NCBI RefSeq assembly: GCF_000372745.1
Contig: NZ_KB889686.1
Coordinates: forward strand, 62,195-126,194
Direction of reading: 5' to 3'
Length of the DNA: 64,000 bases
Origin: Embleya scabrispora DSM 41855
Lineage (GTDB): Bacteria > Actinomycetota > Actinomycetes > Streptomycetales > Streptomycetaceae
The translations under genes and the position numbers were made by a program. The number at the start of each line of letters is the position of its first letter. Position 1 is the first letter of the stretch. Shown piece after piece: positions 18,398-26,990 of the stretch. Under the pieces are notes generated by a model. It did not search any database, was not told where the DNA came from, and worked only from the letters and a program-made list of their open reading frames with translations.

Positions 18398-19896
18398 TGA
18401 GTAACGTCACCAGCCACGACGTTCGCACATATGGAAACTGGCAGAAGCCGATCTCGCCCGGGCTGGGCCGCCTCGGCTTCATCGGCACCGTGGCCGGCAT
18501 CGGTGGTCTGCTGCTGGTCATCCTGGTGATGATGATCTCGTTCGTCGCCGCCCTCGTCGTGGGCGTGCTCATCGCCCTCGCCCTGCTGCCGATGGTCATG
18601 CGCGACAAGCACGGTCGCAACGGCTTCCAATGGGCCGCCGCCCGGGTCTCCTGGAGCGCGGGCAAGGCCCAGGGAGCCCATCTGTACCGATCGGGCCCGC
18701 TCGGTCGGCTCCTGCTCGGCACCTGCAAGCTGCCCGGCCTCGCCGCCGCCTCCAAGCTCTTCGAGGCGCACGACGCGTACGGCCGACCGTTCGCCCTCGT
18801 CACCATTCCCGCGACAAATCACCACACCGTCGTCCTCACCTGCAGCGCCGACGGCGCCTCCCTCGTCGACCCCGACCAGGTGGACACGTGGGTCGCCTAC
18901 TGGGGCCTGTGGCTGTCCCAGATCGGCCACGAGCCCGGTCTCGTGGCGGCCTCGGTCACGATCGAGGCCGCGCCCGACACGGGCGAGCGGTTGCGCGGCG
19001 AAATCGACGGCAACGTGGTCGCCGGGGCGCCTTCGCTCGCCAAGCAGGTGCTGGAGGAAGTGAGCGAGGCCTACGGGCAGGGATCGGCACAGATGTCGAC
19101 GCGGGTGGCACTCACCTACTCGGGGGCCGCGCGAGGAGCGCGGGCACGTCGCAACGCCGAGGAGATGGCGGTCGATCTGGGCATGCGGCTCCCCGGACTG
19201 TGCAGCAGCCTGCAGATGACCGGGGCCGGCCCGGCCCGGCCGATGACGGGTCGGGAGTTGACCGAACTGGTCCGGGTCGCCTACGACCCGAGCGTGGCCA
19301 CCTTCATCGATCAGGCCCGTTCCGAGCGTACGAGCGATCTGCGTTGGGACGACGCCGGCCCGACGGCCACCGAGGAATCGTGGGGCCACTACCGGCACGA
19401 CAGTGCCTTCTCGGTCACGTGGGCGATGTCGGAGGCTCCTCGCGGCGAGGTCTATTCGAGTGTCCTGACTCGCCTGGTGTCTCCGCACCCGGACATCATG
19501 CGCAAGCGGGTGACCCTGTTGTACAGGCCGCACGATCCCGCGACGTCGGCTCGACTGGTGGAACGCGACCGCAAGGACGCCATGTTCAAGGCGAAGCAGT
19601 CCAAGGTCGCCAATGCCCGCGACTCGATCGCGGTCCAGGCCGCCGAGCAGGCCGCCCGCGAAGAGGCGACCGGCGCGGGACTCGTGCGGTTCGCCATGCT
19701 GATCACCGCCACCGTCAACGACGCCGCCGACATCAAACTCGCGGCGTCCGCGGTGGACAACCTCACCGCCTCGTCCCGGATCCTCGTGCGGCGCGTCTAC
19801 GGCTCACAGGCCTCCGCGTTCGCGGCGGCGCTCCCGTTGGGGCTGGTCCTGCCCAACCACCTCAAGCTCCCACAGGCTCTGCGTGAAGCGGCGTAA
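18397..19896 (+). CDS. SCO6880-family membrane-associated component
   Basis: A 499-residue protein. Two close transmembrane helices (about residues 26-68) resemble the PrgI/VirB3-like head found in SCO6880-type proteins. A long cytoplasmic region follows, like the N-terminal, non-ATPase part of VirB4/TraC. It has no Walker A motif. Segments such as WVAYWGLWLSQIGHEPGLVAASVTIE and TWAMSEAPRGEVYSSVLTRLVSPHPDI are typical of the family as I know it. It probably docks the separate VirB4-like ATPase encoded next. The start (ATG in TGATG) overlaps the upstream stop by one base, with AAGGGGG before it. Confidence 0.75.
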   Translation: MSNVTSHDVRTYGNWQKPISPGLGRLGFIGTVAGIGGLLLVILVMMISFVAALVVGVLIALALLPMVMRDKHGRNGFQWAAARVSWSAGKAQGAHLYRSGPLGRLLLGTCKLPGLAAASKLFEAHDAYGRPFALVTIPATNHHTVVLTCSADGASLVDPDQVDTWVAYWGLWLSQIGHEPGLVAASVTIEAAPDTGERLRGEIDGNVVAGAPSLAKQVLEEVSEAYGQGSAQMSTRVALTYSGAARGARARRNAEEMAVDLGMRLPGLCSSLQMTGAGPARPMTGRELTELVRVAYDPSVATFIDQARSERTSDLRWDDAGPTATEESWGHYRHDSAFSVTWAMSEAPRGEVYSSVLTRLVSPHPDIMRKRVTLLYRPHDPATSARLVERDRKDAMFKAKQSKVANARDSIAVQAAEQAAREEATGAGLVRFAMLITATVNDAADIKLAASAVDNLTASSRILVRRVYGSQASAFAAALPLGLVLPNHLKLPQALREAA

Positions 19897-19944
19897 CCCG
19901 TCGGGTCCCCGGAACACGCGCTTCGGACAAGGGAGTCGAGCCCG

Positions 19945-21522
19945 TTGACGAACAACACTTCGGTCGATCACAGCACCGCCTTCGACGCATCGGCGTCCTT
20001 CGCCGCATCGCCCGCGCCCGACAAGGCGCGCAAACGTTGGGGACGCAAGTCGAAGCAGTCCGGCGACAGCGCCGGCAAGCAACCTCGGCCGCAGATTCGA
20101 CGGCCGGGGCCCAGGGGTTTTCGCGGCTGGGGTCAGGGCGCACCCGCGTACGTCGAGACCCCGCCGGAATGGCGGGGCACGACGGTGCAGGTCTGCGGCC
20201 TCTGGCCGTTCGGCGCGGGCTCGGGCACACCCGGCGTCGGCGTACCGCTGGGCCGGTCCCTGGCCGGTGGCGCCACGGTGTGCTGCGACCCGATCAGTTG
20301 GTTCACGCGTGCCAATCTGTTGCTGAACCCCAGTGAATTCGTGCTCGGCAAGCCGGGATTGGGCAAGTCCACGATCGTGCGCAGGCAGGCTCTGGGGCTC
20401 GCCGGGTACGGCGTCAATCCGGTCGTCTTCGGTGACCTCAAGCCCGACTACGTGGATCTGATCGAAGCCCTCGACGGTCAGGTCATCACGCTGGGGCGCG
20501 GGCGCGGCTATCTCAACGTGCTCGACCCCGGAGAGGTGACCGAGGCGGCCGCACGGCTCCCGCTCAAGGCCCGGCAGGCCCTGCTGGCGGAGGCGCACGG
20601 CAGGCGGTTGAACGCGGTGGCCTCGCTGGTCACCGTCCTGCGCGGGCAGCCGCCGACGGACCGCGAGGAAAGCATCCTCAACGCCGCGTTGACGGTCCTG
20701 CACGACCGACACGACGGCGTTCCGGTCATGGCGGATCTGGTGCGGCTGTTGCGGGACGCGCCCGACCCGGTCCGTGCGGTGGCACTCGATCGCGGTGATC
20801 TCGCCCGCTACCGGGACATCACCGAGGGCCTGGAGGCGTCCCTGGTCGGTCTGCTCGGCGGCGGGCGGCTGGGCGAACTCTTCGCGCACCCCACCACCGA
20901 GGCCATGCACCACGACCGCCCGGTGTGTTTCGACGTCAGCAGCATCGACGACTCCGAGGGCCAACTTCAGGCCGCGGCCCTGCTGGCCTGCTGGAGCTAC
21001 GGGTTCGGCGCCATCTCGGTGGCCCAGGCCCTGGCCGACGCCGGACTGGAGCCGCAGCGGCACTACTTCGTGATCCTGGACGAGCTGTGGCGTGTCCTGC
21101 GCGCCGGACGTGGGCTGGTGGACCGGGTCGACGCATTGACCCGACTCAACCGCCAACGCGGCGTCGGCATGGCGATGATCACGCACACCATGTCGGACCT
21201 GTTGGCGCTGCCCGCCGAAGAGGACCGGATGAAGGCCAAGGGCTTCGTCGAGCGCGCCGGCATGGTCATCTGCGGCGGTCTGCCGGCCGCGGAGATGCCG
21301 CAGTTGACCGAGGTCGTGAGCATGACGGAGTCCGAGCAGCAGATCATCACCGACTGGTCCACTCCCCCCTCCTGGGACAGCGAAATGGGCACCGACTCGG
21401 CGCCTCCCGGGCGTGGGAAGTTCATGGTCAAGGTGGGCGGGCGTCCCGGCATTCCCGTGCAGGTCGAGCTCACACCGTCCGAGCTGCGCATCAACGACAC
21501 GAACCGCAAATGGACGACGTGA
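19945..21522 (+). CDS. VirB4/TraC-like ATPase
   Basis: A 525-residue P-loop ATPase of the type IV secretion VirB4/TraC class, which powers assembly of the apparatus. Walker A is GKPGLGKST at residues 135-143. Walker B is FVILDELWRVL near 375-385. A motif-like THTMSDLLAL follows near 411. The basic N-terminal 60 residues look disordered. The usual N-terminal VirB4 half is missing and is probably supplied by the SCO6880-like protein encoded just upstream. The start is TTG at 19945 after AAGGGAG; no ATG or GTG is better placed. The next gene begins two bases after the stop. Confidence 0.85.
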   Translation: MTNNTSVDHSTAFDASASFAASPAPDKARKRWGRKSKQSGDSAGKQPRPQIRRPGPRGFRGWGQGAPAYVETPPEWRGTTVQVCGLWPFGAGSGTPGVGVPLGRSLAGGATVCCDPISWFTRANLLLNPSEFVLGKPGLGKSTIVRRQALGLAGYGVNPVVFGDLKPDYVDLIEALDGQVITLGRGRGYLNVLDPGEVTEAAARLPLKARQALLAEAHGRRLNAVASLVTVLRGQPPTDREESILNAALTVLHDRHDGVPVMADLVRLLRDAPDPVRAVALDRGDLARYRDITEGLEASLVGLLGGGRLGELFAHPTTEAMHHDRPVCFDVSSIDDSEGQLQAAALLACWSYGFGAISVAQALADAGLEPQRHYFVILDELWRVLRAGRGLVDRVDALTRLNRQRGVGMAMITHTMSDLLALPAEEDRMKAKGFVERAGMVICGGLPAAEMPQLTEVVSMTESEQQIITDWSTPPSWDSEMGTDSAPPGRGKFMVKVGGRPGIPVQVELTPSELRINDTNRKWTT

Positions 21523-21523
21523 C

Positions 21524-22369
21524 ATGACGAGGCGAGATACCGGCTTCGGTCGAACGCGGGCGAGCGCAGTCCCGGGTCGGATTCTGCTGGTCGTCGCAGC
21601 CGCGATCCTCATTCTCCTGACGGGCGGAACTCCTGCGGGAGCGGACGAATCGGATTATCCACCGGCCAATTGCCTCCAGGTGCCTCGCGATCTCCAGGGC
21701 GTCGTCTTCAAGGTCTATTGTCCGGGAAAGGCAGCGCGCGAATATTCCAACGACGTAAGCGGTTGCGACGGAGGCCCCAGTAGTCCTTCGTATGTCAATC
21801 GGGACGGCGTTCCGGACCTGACGAATTTCTGTAAATACAATGTTCGCAAACAACTGAAGGACTGGCTGCTCAACGACAAGAACAAGACCGCCGGGCACGT
21901 GGATCCGGGCAATATCCGGGACAATCCGTGCGATGCCCTCCCCGATAAATACAAAACCGGATGCCCGGACATCCGCAAGTCCAAGTTCCAGGACCTGTCC
22001 ACCCACCCGTGCATGCTGAAGAACGAATCGGGCGCCGATTACCTGGAACCCGAACAGCAGAGCAAGTGCCTGAGCGACAACTCATGGTTTCAGAACGGAA
22101 TCAAATCACCACCCCGCGGTGACAAGAACTCGTACAACACCCAGGACTACTCGGGCCCGCCCGAGGTCATGGACCCGCTCATGGAGGGGGCCGGCTGGGT
22201 GGCCTGGGCCTGCCTGGTGGGCTGCTTCTTCAGCGCGTTCTGGTGTCTCTTCCAATTCGTCGGCGCACGCCGCAGCGGCGGGGAAATGGCGCACGGGGTG
22301 GTCTATGTGTTCATCGGAACCCTGATCGTCGGCAGCGCATCCAGCATCACCCAGTTCGTCCTCATCTAG
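21524..22369 (+). CDS. Cys-rich exported membrane protein
   Basis: A 281-residue protein with a signal peptide or signal anchor (GRILLVVAAAILILLTGG, ending near residue 38), a Cys-rich exported domain (about 39-215) and two transmembrane helices near the C-terminus (about 221-244 and 256-280). The pattern NCLQVP to FKVYCPGKA, with later THPCML and SKCLSD, parallels the ectodomain of the VirB6-like protein at 16694. Both may interact on the outer face of the membrane. The function is not known. The ATG at 21524 begins directly after the ATPase stop, so the two are very likely co-translated. Confidence 0.7.
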   Translation: MTRRDTGFGRTRASAVPGRILLVVAAAILILLTGGTPAGADESDYPPANCLQVPRDLQGVVFKVYCPGKAAREYSNDVSGCDGGPSSPSYVNRDGVPDLTNFCKYNVRKQLKDWLLNDKNKTAGHVDPGNIRDNPCDALPDKYKTGCPDIRKSKFQDLSTHPCMLKNESGADYLEPEQQSKCLSDNSWFQNGIKSPPRGDKNSYNTQDYSGPPEVMDPLMEGAGWVAWACLVGCFFSAFWCLFQFVGARRSGGEMAHGVVYVFIGTLIVGSASSITQFVLI

Positions 22370-22421
22370 GGATGTTCCCGCCCCGGCAGGCCCCACGAAT
22401 GCCAGAAAGGAGGTTCTCCCC

Positions 22422-24173
22422 GTGAGTGCCACCAACAAAAAGCGCGGCCCCAATCCGTACGGCGACATGTACATGATCCTCGCCGTCGTGGGCGTGCTCA
22501 TGGCCGTCACCGGGGCGATGTGGGTCGGCGCCATGGCCACCCGCGCCGAGACGGACCTCAAACCACCGCCTCCTCCCGTCATCCTGCTCGGCCTGGTGCT
22601 GGACAAGTACACCTGGCCGGGGACCGGCGCCACCGTCATCGCCGTCGCGCTGTGCGTGGTCATGGCCGCGGCGGCCGGCGGCGCGACCTACCTCGTGATC
22701 GTCCACCAACGTGGCCTGCTCGACATCGATCGGGCGATTCCCTACCTGGCCAAGCCCCGCGATCTCCGTGCCTCCACCACCAAGGGCGTGCGGGCGAAGG
22801 CGGACGAGTTCGGTCTTGATCCGACCGAAGTGCCCGGACTCTACATCGGCAAGACCGTGCGCCACGGCGTCGACGTGTGGGGCTCGTGGGAGGACATGCA
22901 CGTCGACATCTGGGGGCCGCGTACCGGGAAGACGACATCGAGGGCGATTCCCAACATCGTCGCGGCGCCCGGTGCGGTGGTCGTCACCTCGAACAAGCGC
23001 GACATCGTCGACGCGACACGCGGCTCGCGGGCCCGGCGCGGCAAGGTGTGGGTGTTCGACCCGCAGAACCAGGCCGGCGCCAAACCCACGTGGTACTGGG
23101 ATCCGCTGTCCTACGTGGGCAGCAGCATCACGCTGGCGGTCAAGATGGCGGGCCGGTTCTCGTCCATCAACCGACCCGCCCACTCGCGCAGCGACGCGTA
23201 CTTCGAGCCGGCGGCGGAAGACCTGATCGCGCATCTGTTGCTGGCCGCGTCCATCAGCGGGAAGCCCATCTCACAGATCTTCACCTGGCTCACCCGCCCC
23301 ACCGACGACACCCCCGAGCGCATTCTGCGCGAGCACGGCCACATCCCCTCGGCGGACGCGGTGGACTCGGTGATCACCGCGCCGGATCGGCAACGGGCCG
23401 GTGTCTACGGCACGGCCGCCCAGATCGTCTCCTTCCTCGTCGCGCCGACCGTGACCGCGTGGATCGAACCGGGGAACGAGCCGAACCGTCCGGCCTTCGA
23501 CTACAAGGCATTCGTCCGCGGTGGCGACACGCTCTACATGCTGTCCGAAGAGACGAACAAGATGGCCGCGCCCCTGGTGACGGCCTTCACCGCGGCGATC
23601 GCCGAGGAGGCCGAGAACACCGGACGAGACTGTCCGGGCGGCCGGTTGCCGATCCCGATGCTCTTCGTGCTGGACGAGGCGGCGAACGTCTGCCCGTGGA
23701 AGGCACTGCCGGACAAGTACTCGCACTTCGGTTCACGCGGCATCGTGATGATGACCATGCTCCAGTCCTGGGCCCAGGGAGCCGCGGCTTGGGGCGACGG
23801 AGGAATGGCGAAGCTGTGGGGCGCGGCCAACGTGCGTGTCTACGGAGGCGGTGTCCTGGACACCAAATTCCTCGGCGACCTCTCGGCCGCCTCCGGCATC
23901 TTCGAGCCGGGCACCACCAGTTACACCCGCAAGTCGACCGACTTCTTCGAGAGCAACGTGAACAAGGCGTCGCGCTCCGAGGCCGTGCTCGACGTGGCGG
24001 ACCTGACGTCGATGCCGCGCGGTCGTGCCTTCGTGCAATTCAGCGGGACGAAACCGGCGCTGATCCGCACGATTCCCTGGTGGGAGACCGAGTACGCCGA
24101 GGAGATTCGGCAGTCGATCGCCGCCTTCGACCCGAGCGCCCAGGCGCCGATGACACTCAAGAAGGTCTCATGA
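22422..24173 (+). CDS. VirD4/TraG-type coupling ATPase
   Basis: A 583-residue type IV coupling protein, the ATPase that brings substrates to the channel. Two N-terminal transmembrane helices (about 18-40 and 68-94) precede the motor domain. Walker A is GPRTGKTT at residues 165-172, with VVVTSNKRDIVDATR after it. Walker B is MLFVLDEAANV near residue 415. The tail has the normal VirD4 features. A classic AGAAAGGAGG ribosome-binding site precedes the GTG at 22422. No relaxase gene is near, so the cargo may be protein rather than DNA. The next gene overlaps by 4 bases (ATGA). Confidence 0.88.
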   Translation: MSATNKKRGPNPYGDMYMILAVVGVLMAVTGAMWVGAMATRAETDLKPPPPPVILLGLVLDKYTWPGTGATVIAVALCVVMAAAAGGATYLVIVHQRGLLDIDRAIPYLAKPRDLRASTTKGVRAKADEFGLDPTEVPGLYIGKTVRHGVDVWGSWEDMHVDIWGPRTGKTTSRAIPNIVAAPGAVVVTSNKRDIVDATRGSRARRGKVWVFDPQNQAGAKPTWYWDPLSYVGSSITLAVKMAGRFSSINRPAHSRSDAYFEPAAEDLIAHLLLAASISGKPISQIFTWLTRPTDDTPERILREHGHIPSADAVDSVITAPDRQRAGVYGTAAQIVSFLVAPTVTAWIEPGNEPNRPAFDYKAFVRGGDTLYMLSEETNKMAAPLVTAFTAAIAEEAENTGRDCPGGRLPIPMLFVLDEAANVCPWKALPDKYSHFGSRGIVMMTMLQSWAQGAAAWGDGGMAKLWGAANVRVYGGGVLDTKFLGDLSAASGIFEPGTTSYTRKSTDFFESNVNKASRSEAVLDVADLTSMPRGRAFVQFSGTKPALIRTIPWWETEYAEEIRQSIAAFDPSAQAPMTLKKVS

Positions 24174-24724
24174 GCGATCCTCGCGATGACGAACCGCCGG
24201 CCCACCAAGGCGCTGCGGGCGAGCCGGCACTCGAGACCGAGCCGGAGCCCGAGAAGCTGTTCTTTCCGTCGGTGGACGTGTTCGTCACCGAGTATCTGGC
24301 ACCGTTGTTGCGGCGCCGGCTCAACCGGTCGTTGGCCGTGTGGTGTCCGAGTTGGTGGGCGCACCCGGAAGCCGTCGCCCGATTGACCAGCCTGTGGCGG
24401 GCCTTCGAATACCTGCGCCGGGACCCGGCCCTGGGCGTTTCGATCTGGTGGACCCACCATGCCGATCCGCACCTGCGCGCCCTCATGGATCCCGATGTCG
24501 GGCCGTTCGCGGTGTGCGACCCCAGGGACGGTCATGCGAGCAGCCCGTTGGGGCCCCTGCCGCTGACGCCCGTTCCGCCCGGGCTGCTGGACCACCCCGG
24601 ATTCCGGGTCGAGGAATCGATCTTCGAGAACATGCGGGCGAACGAAGCCGAGCACGCCGCCGCGCGGGACCGGCCCACCGGTTATCCCAAGGACAAGGTT
24701 CTGAACAAGAACATGGGTTTCTGA
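24170..24724 (+). CDS. DUF4913-like protein
   Basis: A 184-residue soluble protein with an acidic N-terminus (residues 1-30) and a core (about 32-140) with VFVTEYLAPLLRRRL, WCPSWWAHPEAVARLTSLWRAFE and WWTHHADPHLRALMDP. The WCPxWWxHPEAxxRLxxLWRAxE pattern is the DUF4913 signature common in actinomycete conjugative and SCO6880-type clusters. Its role is not known; proximity to the coupling ATPase suggests a cytoplasmic adaptor. It is translationally coupled to that ATPase. Confidence 0.75.
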   Translation: MSDPRDDEPPAHQGAAGEPALETEPEPEKLFFPSVDVFVTEYLAPLLRRRLNRSLAVWCPSWWAHPEAVARLTSLWRAFEYLRRDPALGVSIWWTHHADPHLRALMDPDVGPFAVCDPRDGHASSPLGPLPLTPVPPGLLDHPGFRVEESIFENMRANEAEHAAARDRPTGYPKDKVLNKNMGF

Positions 24725-24746
24725 TTCTCGAGGAGAGGCGGCGGTC

Positions 24747-24926
24747 ATGGCCGACGAAACCGGTGTCGAGGGCATCGCGGAAGCGTTCTACAACCTCATC
24801 GGGGAGACGATGCAAAGGGCGGAGCAAACGCTCGACGTGGTCGGCGCCCAGGTGCAGCTCGGTGATTTCCTGCCGGGCTTGGATATTGCCGCCAAGGTGG
24901 CCAAGGGAGTGGCGACCGGGCGATAG
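24747..24926 (+). CDS. small 59-residue amphipathic protein
   Basis: A short gene with a strong GAGGAGAGG ribosome-binding site 8 bases before its ATG. The product (MADETGVEGIAEAFYNLIGE and on, ending KVAKGVATGR) has no Cys and no signal peptide. It looks like one or two amphipathic helices broken by a Leu/Pro/Gly turn. It lies between the DUF4913-like gene and the peptidoglycan hydrolase in the same direction. It could be a small structural part, a chaperone or a secreted substrate of the system; nothing in the sequence decides this. Confidence 0.65.
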   Translation: MADETGVEGIAEAFYNLIGETMQRAEQTLDVVGAQVQLGDFLPGLDIAAKVAKGVATGR

Positions 24927-24974
24927 GCGGGTCGATCGGACGGTCACGTCGATGCACAGGGGCGGGGAAAGGCG

Positions 24975-26147
24975 ATGCAGAAAAAGAAGAAGAAGCTCGG
25001 GCTGCTGCTGATCCTTCCTTCCGGTGGGTTCCTGGTCTTCGTCATCGTGATGACGGCTCTCATAGCCGCCACCAATCCGCTCAACCTGCTGAGGAATCCA
25101 CTGGCCAACGCCGCATTCAACGCGAACGCCGTTCCCCCTCAATTCAGGTCGTTCGTGGCGGAGACCGGAAACGTGTGCCCCGAGGTGACCCCCACGGTCG
25201 TCGCCGCGCAGATCGATCAGGAGAGCGGCTGGCGGCCGTCCATCGTGAGCCCGGCGGGCGCGGTCGGTCTGAGTCAGTTCATGCCCGGGACGTGGGCGAC
25301 GTGGGGCGGAGGAGCCGCACAAACCGATCCGAGAGCCAACATCATGGCTCAGGAGCGCTACGACTGCCATCTCGCCGGCGAGGTCCGGAAGATGCAGGCA
25401 GGCAAGTACGGCACATGCACGATGGTGATGCACGGGAAGGTCTACACCAAGCCCGGGCCGAAGGCCGGTGAGATGCGCGGCGAGGTCTTCGACCTGATGC
25501 TCGCGTCGTACAACGCGGGTCCCGGTGCGGTCTGCTACTACCGGGGTATTCCGCCGTGGGACGAGACCGAGGGTTACGTCCCCGGGATCAAGAACATCAT
25601 GAGCAAGTATTCGGCGCCGCAGATCGTGAGCGCCGTCTACTCGGGCGACAACAAGACACTCGGTGGACGCGCCGTCAACCTCGCCAAAGCATCGATCGGC
25701 AAGTATCCGTACTCCTGGGGCGGTGGGAGCTTCACCGGACCGAGCGAGGGCTTCGCCCAGGGGGCCGGAATCGTGGGCTTCGACTGCTCCGGCTTCGTGC
25801 GCTATCTCTTCCACCAAGCCTCCGGCGGGGCGTTGAAGCTTCCGCGCACCGCCGGCGAACAGGCCGGCGTGGGCCAACGGATCCTTTCCTCGGTCGGCCC
25901 GCCGAGCAAAGCCGAGGAGGCCAAGATGCAGCCCGGAGACGTCATCTTCTTCACCACTTCGGGCGGCCGTATCGGCACCGGAGCCACCCACCACACCGCC
26001 TTGTATGTCGGGAACGGGATGACCATCAATGCGCTCAAGACCGGCACGATCATCAGAGAGGACCCCTTCTCCCGATTCCTCGTGCGCGGAGCACAGGACG
26101 TGTGGACGGTCCAGCGCTATGCCGTCGCCACGACCGCTCAGGCCTGA
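24975..26147 (+). CDS. VirB1-like lytic transglycosylase with NlpC/P60 endopeptidase domain
   Basis: A 390-residue two-domain peptidoglycan hydrolase. A basic start (QKKKKK) and a transmembrane helix (about 9-31) anchor it outside the cell. The first domain is SLT-type: catalytic Glu83 in QIDQESGW, then AGAVGLSQFMPGTWATWG and SYNAGPGAV. The second is NlpC/P60: catalytic Cys271 in GFDCSGFVRYLF and His339/340 in THHTALYVG. It should cut both glycan strands and peptide stems to open the wall for the secretion apparatus, as VirB1/TcpG-type proteins do. The ATG at 24975 follows GGCGGGGAAAGG. The stop is one base before the next ATG. Confidence 0.9.
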   Translation: MQKKKKKLGLLLILPSGGFLVFVIVMTALIAATNPLNLLRNPLANAAFNANAVPPQFRSFVAETGNVCPEVTPTVVAAQIDQESGWRPSIVSPAGAVGLSQFMPGTWATWGGGAAQTDPRANIMAQERYDCHLAGEVRKMQAGKYGTCTMVMHGKVYTKPGPKAGEMRGEVFDLMLASYNAGPGAVCYYRGIPPWDETEGYVPGIKNIMSKYSAPQIVSAVYSGDNKTLGGRAVNLAKASIGKYPYSWGGGSFTGPSEGFAQGAGIVGFDCSGFVRYLFHQASGGALKLPRTAGEQAGVGQRILSSVGPPSKAEEAKMQPGDVIFFTTSGGRIGTGATHHTALYVGNGMTINALKTGTIIREDPFSRFLVRGAQDVWTVQRYAVATTAQA

Positions 26148-26148
26148 G

Positions 26149-26808
26149 ATGCGCGGACCCCTCGCGGTGCTCGCGTCGCTGACGATCGCCGCCACACTCG
26201 CCGGATGCGGCCTGGGCGACGGCAATGGCCGGGAAAGCGCTCGACCCTCGGGGCAGCCGGCCCCCACCCGAGGGCCCGTCACGACGGCCGAGGCGATTCC
26301 GACCTACCCGCAACCCTCCGTCGCCACCTCCCCGTTGCCGGCGCTGGTCGGACGAACGGGTACCCCCGCCGCCTCGCTTCCGGCGCCGGGCCAGGTCGAC
26401 GGGCGCGACGCGACCGCCGTCGCCCGAGCCGTGGCGCAGACGATGTGGACGGTGGACACCACCATCGACGCGACCCGGTGGGACGCCGCTCAACGCGCCG
26501 CGCCGTTCCTGACGCCGCGGTACGCGGAAAGTCTGCGGCTGAGTCCGCAGGTCGCCGCGCCGGGAGAAACCTGGTCGACCTGGGCCGAGCACAAATCCGT
26601 CACCGCCGTGGCCGCCGCGTCCGCCGACGACCTGGGCAAGCCGGAGGACACGGAGACCTCGGCCTTCCACGCGTTCACCCTGACCGTCACGCCCACGGGC
26701 CGGGACGGCTGGCGCGGACCGGCCCTGACCACCACCGTGTTCGTCTCGTTGGAGCGTGCTTCGGCCGCTCAGCCGTGGCGGGTGTCCTCGGTCCGGGCCG
26801 CCGACTGA
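26149..26808 (+). CDS. secreted lipoprotein of the type IV-like operon
   Basis: A 219-residue lipoprotein: hydrophobic signal peptide and LAGC lipobox with Cys20, a Pro/Ser/Thr-rich linker to about residue 75, then a domain of about 140 residues. The domain (AVARAVAQTMWTVDTTIDATRWDAAQRAAPFLTP and later ALTTTVFVSLERA) resembles an NTF2-like fold as seen in TcpC/VirB8-related proteins. It starts one base after the hydrolase stop, so it is part of the operon. It probably sits on the outer face of the membrane in or near the channel. Confidence 0.75.
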   Translation: MRGPLAVLASLTIAATLAGCGLGDGNGRESARPSGQPAPTRGPVTTAEAIPTYPQPSVATSPLPALVGRTGTPAASLPAPGQVDGRDATAVARAVAQTMWTVDTTIDATRWDAAQRAAPFLTPRYAESLRLSPQVAAPGETWSTWAEHKSVTAVAAASADDLGKPEDTETSAFHAFTLTVTPTGRDGWRGPALTTTVFVSLERASAAQPWRVSSVRAAD

Positions 26809-26990
26809 AACCGAGTGGGATGCCCCAGCACGGTGCGCCCGTGCACAGCCGTGGCGCGACGTCGGTATCGGCTTGCCCAGTCGAGGGCCGCGAAGGTTGT
26901 CGGCCCGAAATCGACCGCCTAGCGTCGGCAGGGAATTCGACGGCGCCCCGGCGCCGATCTCGGACATCAAGCACAGCGCAGGAGTACACC

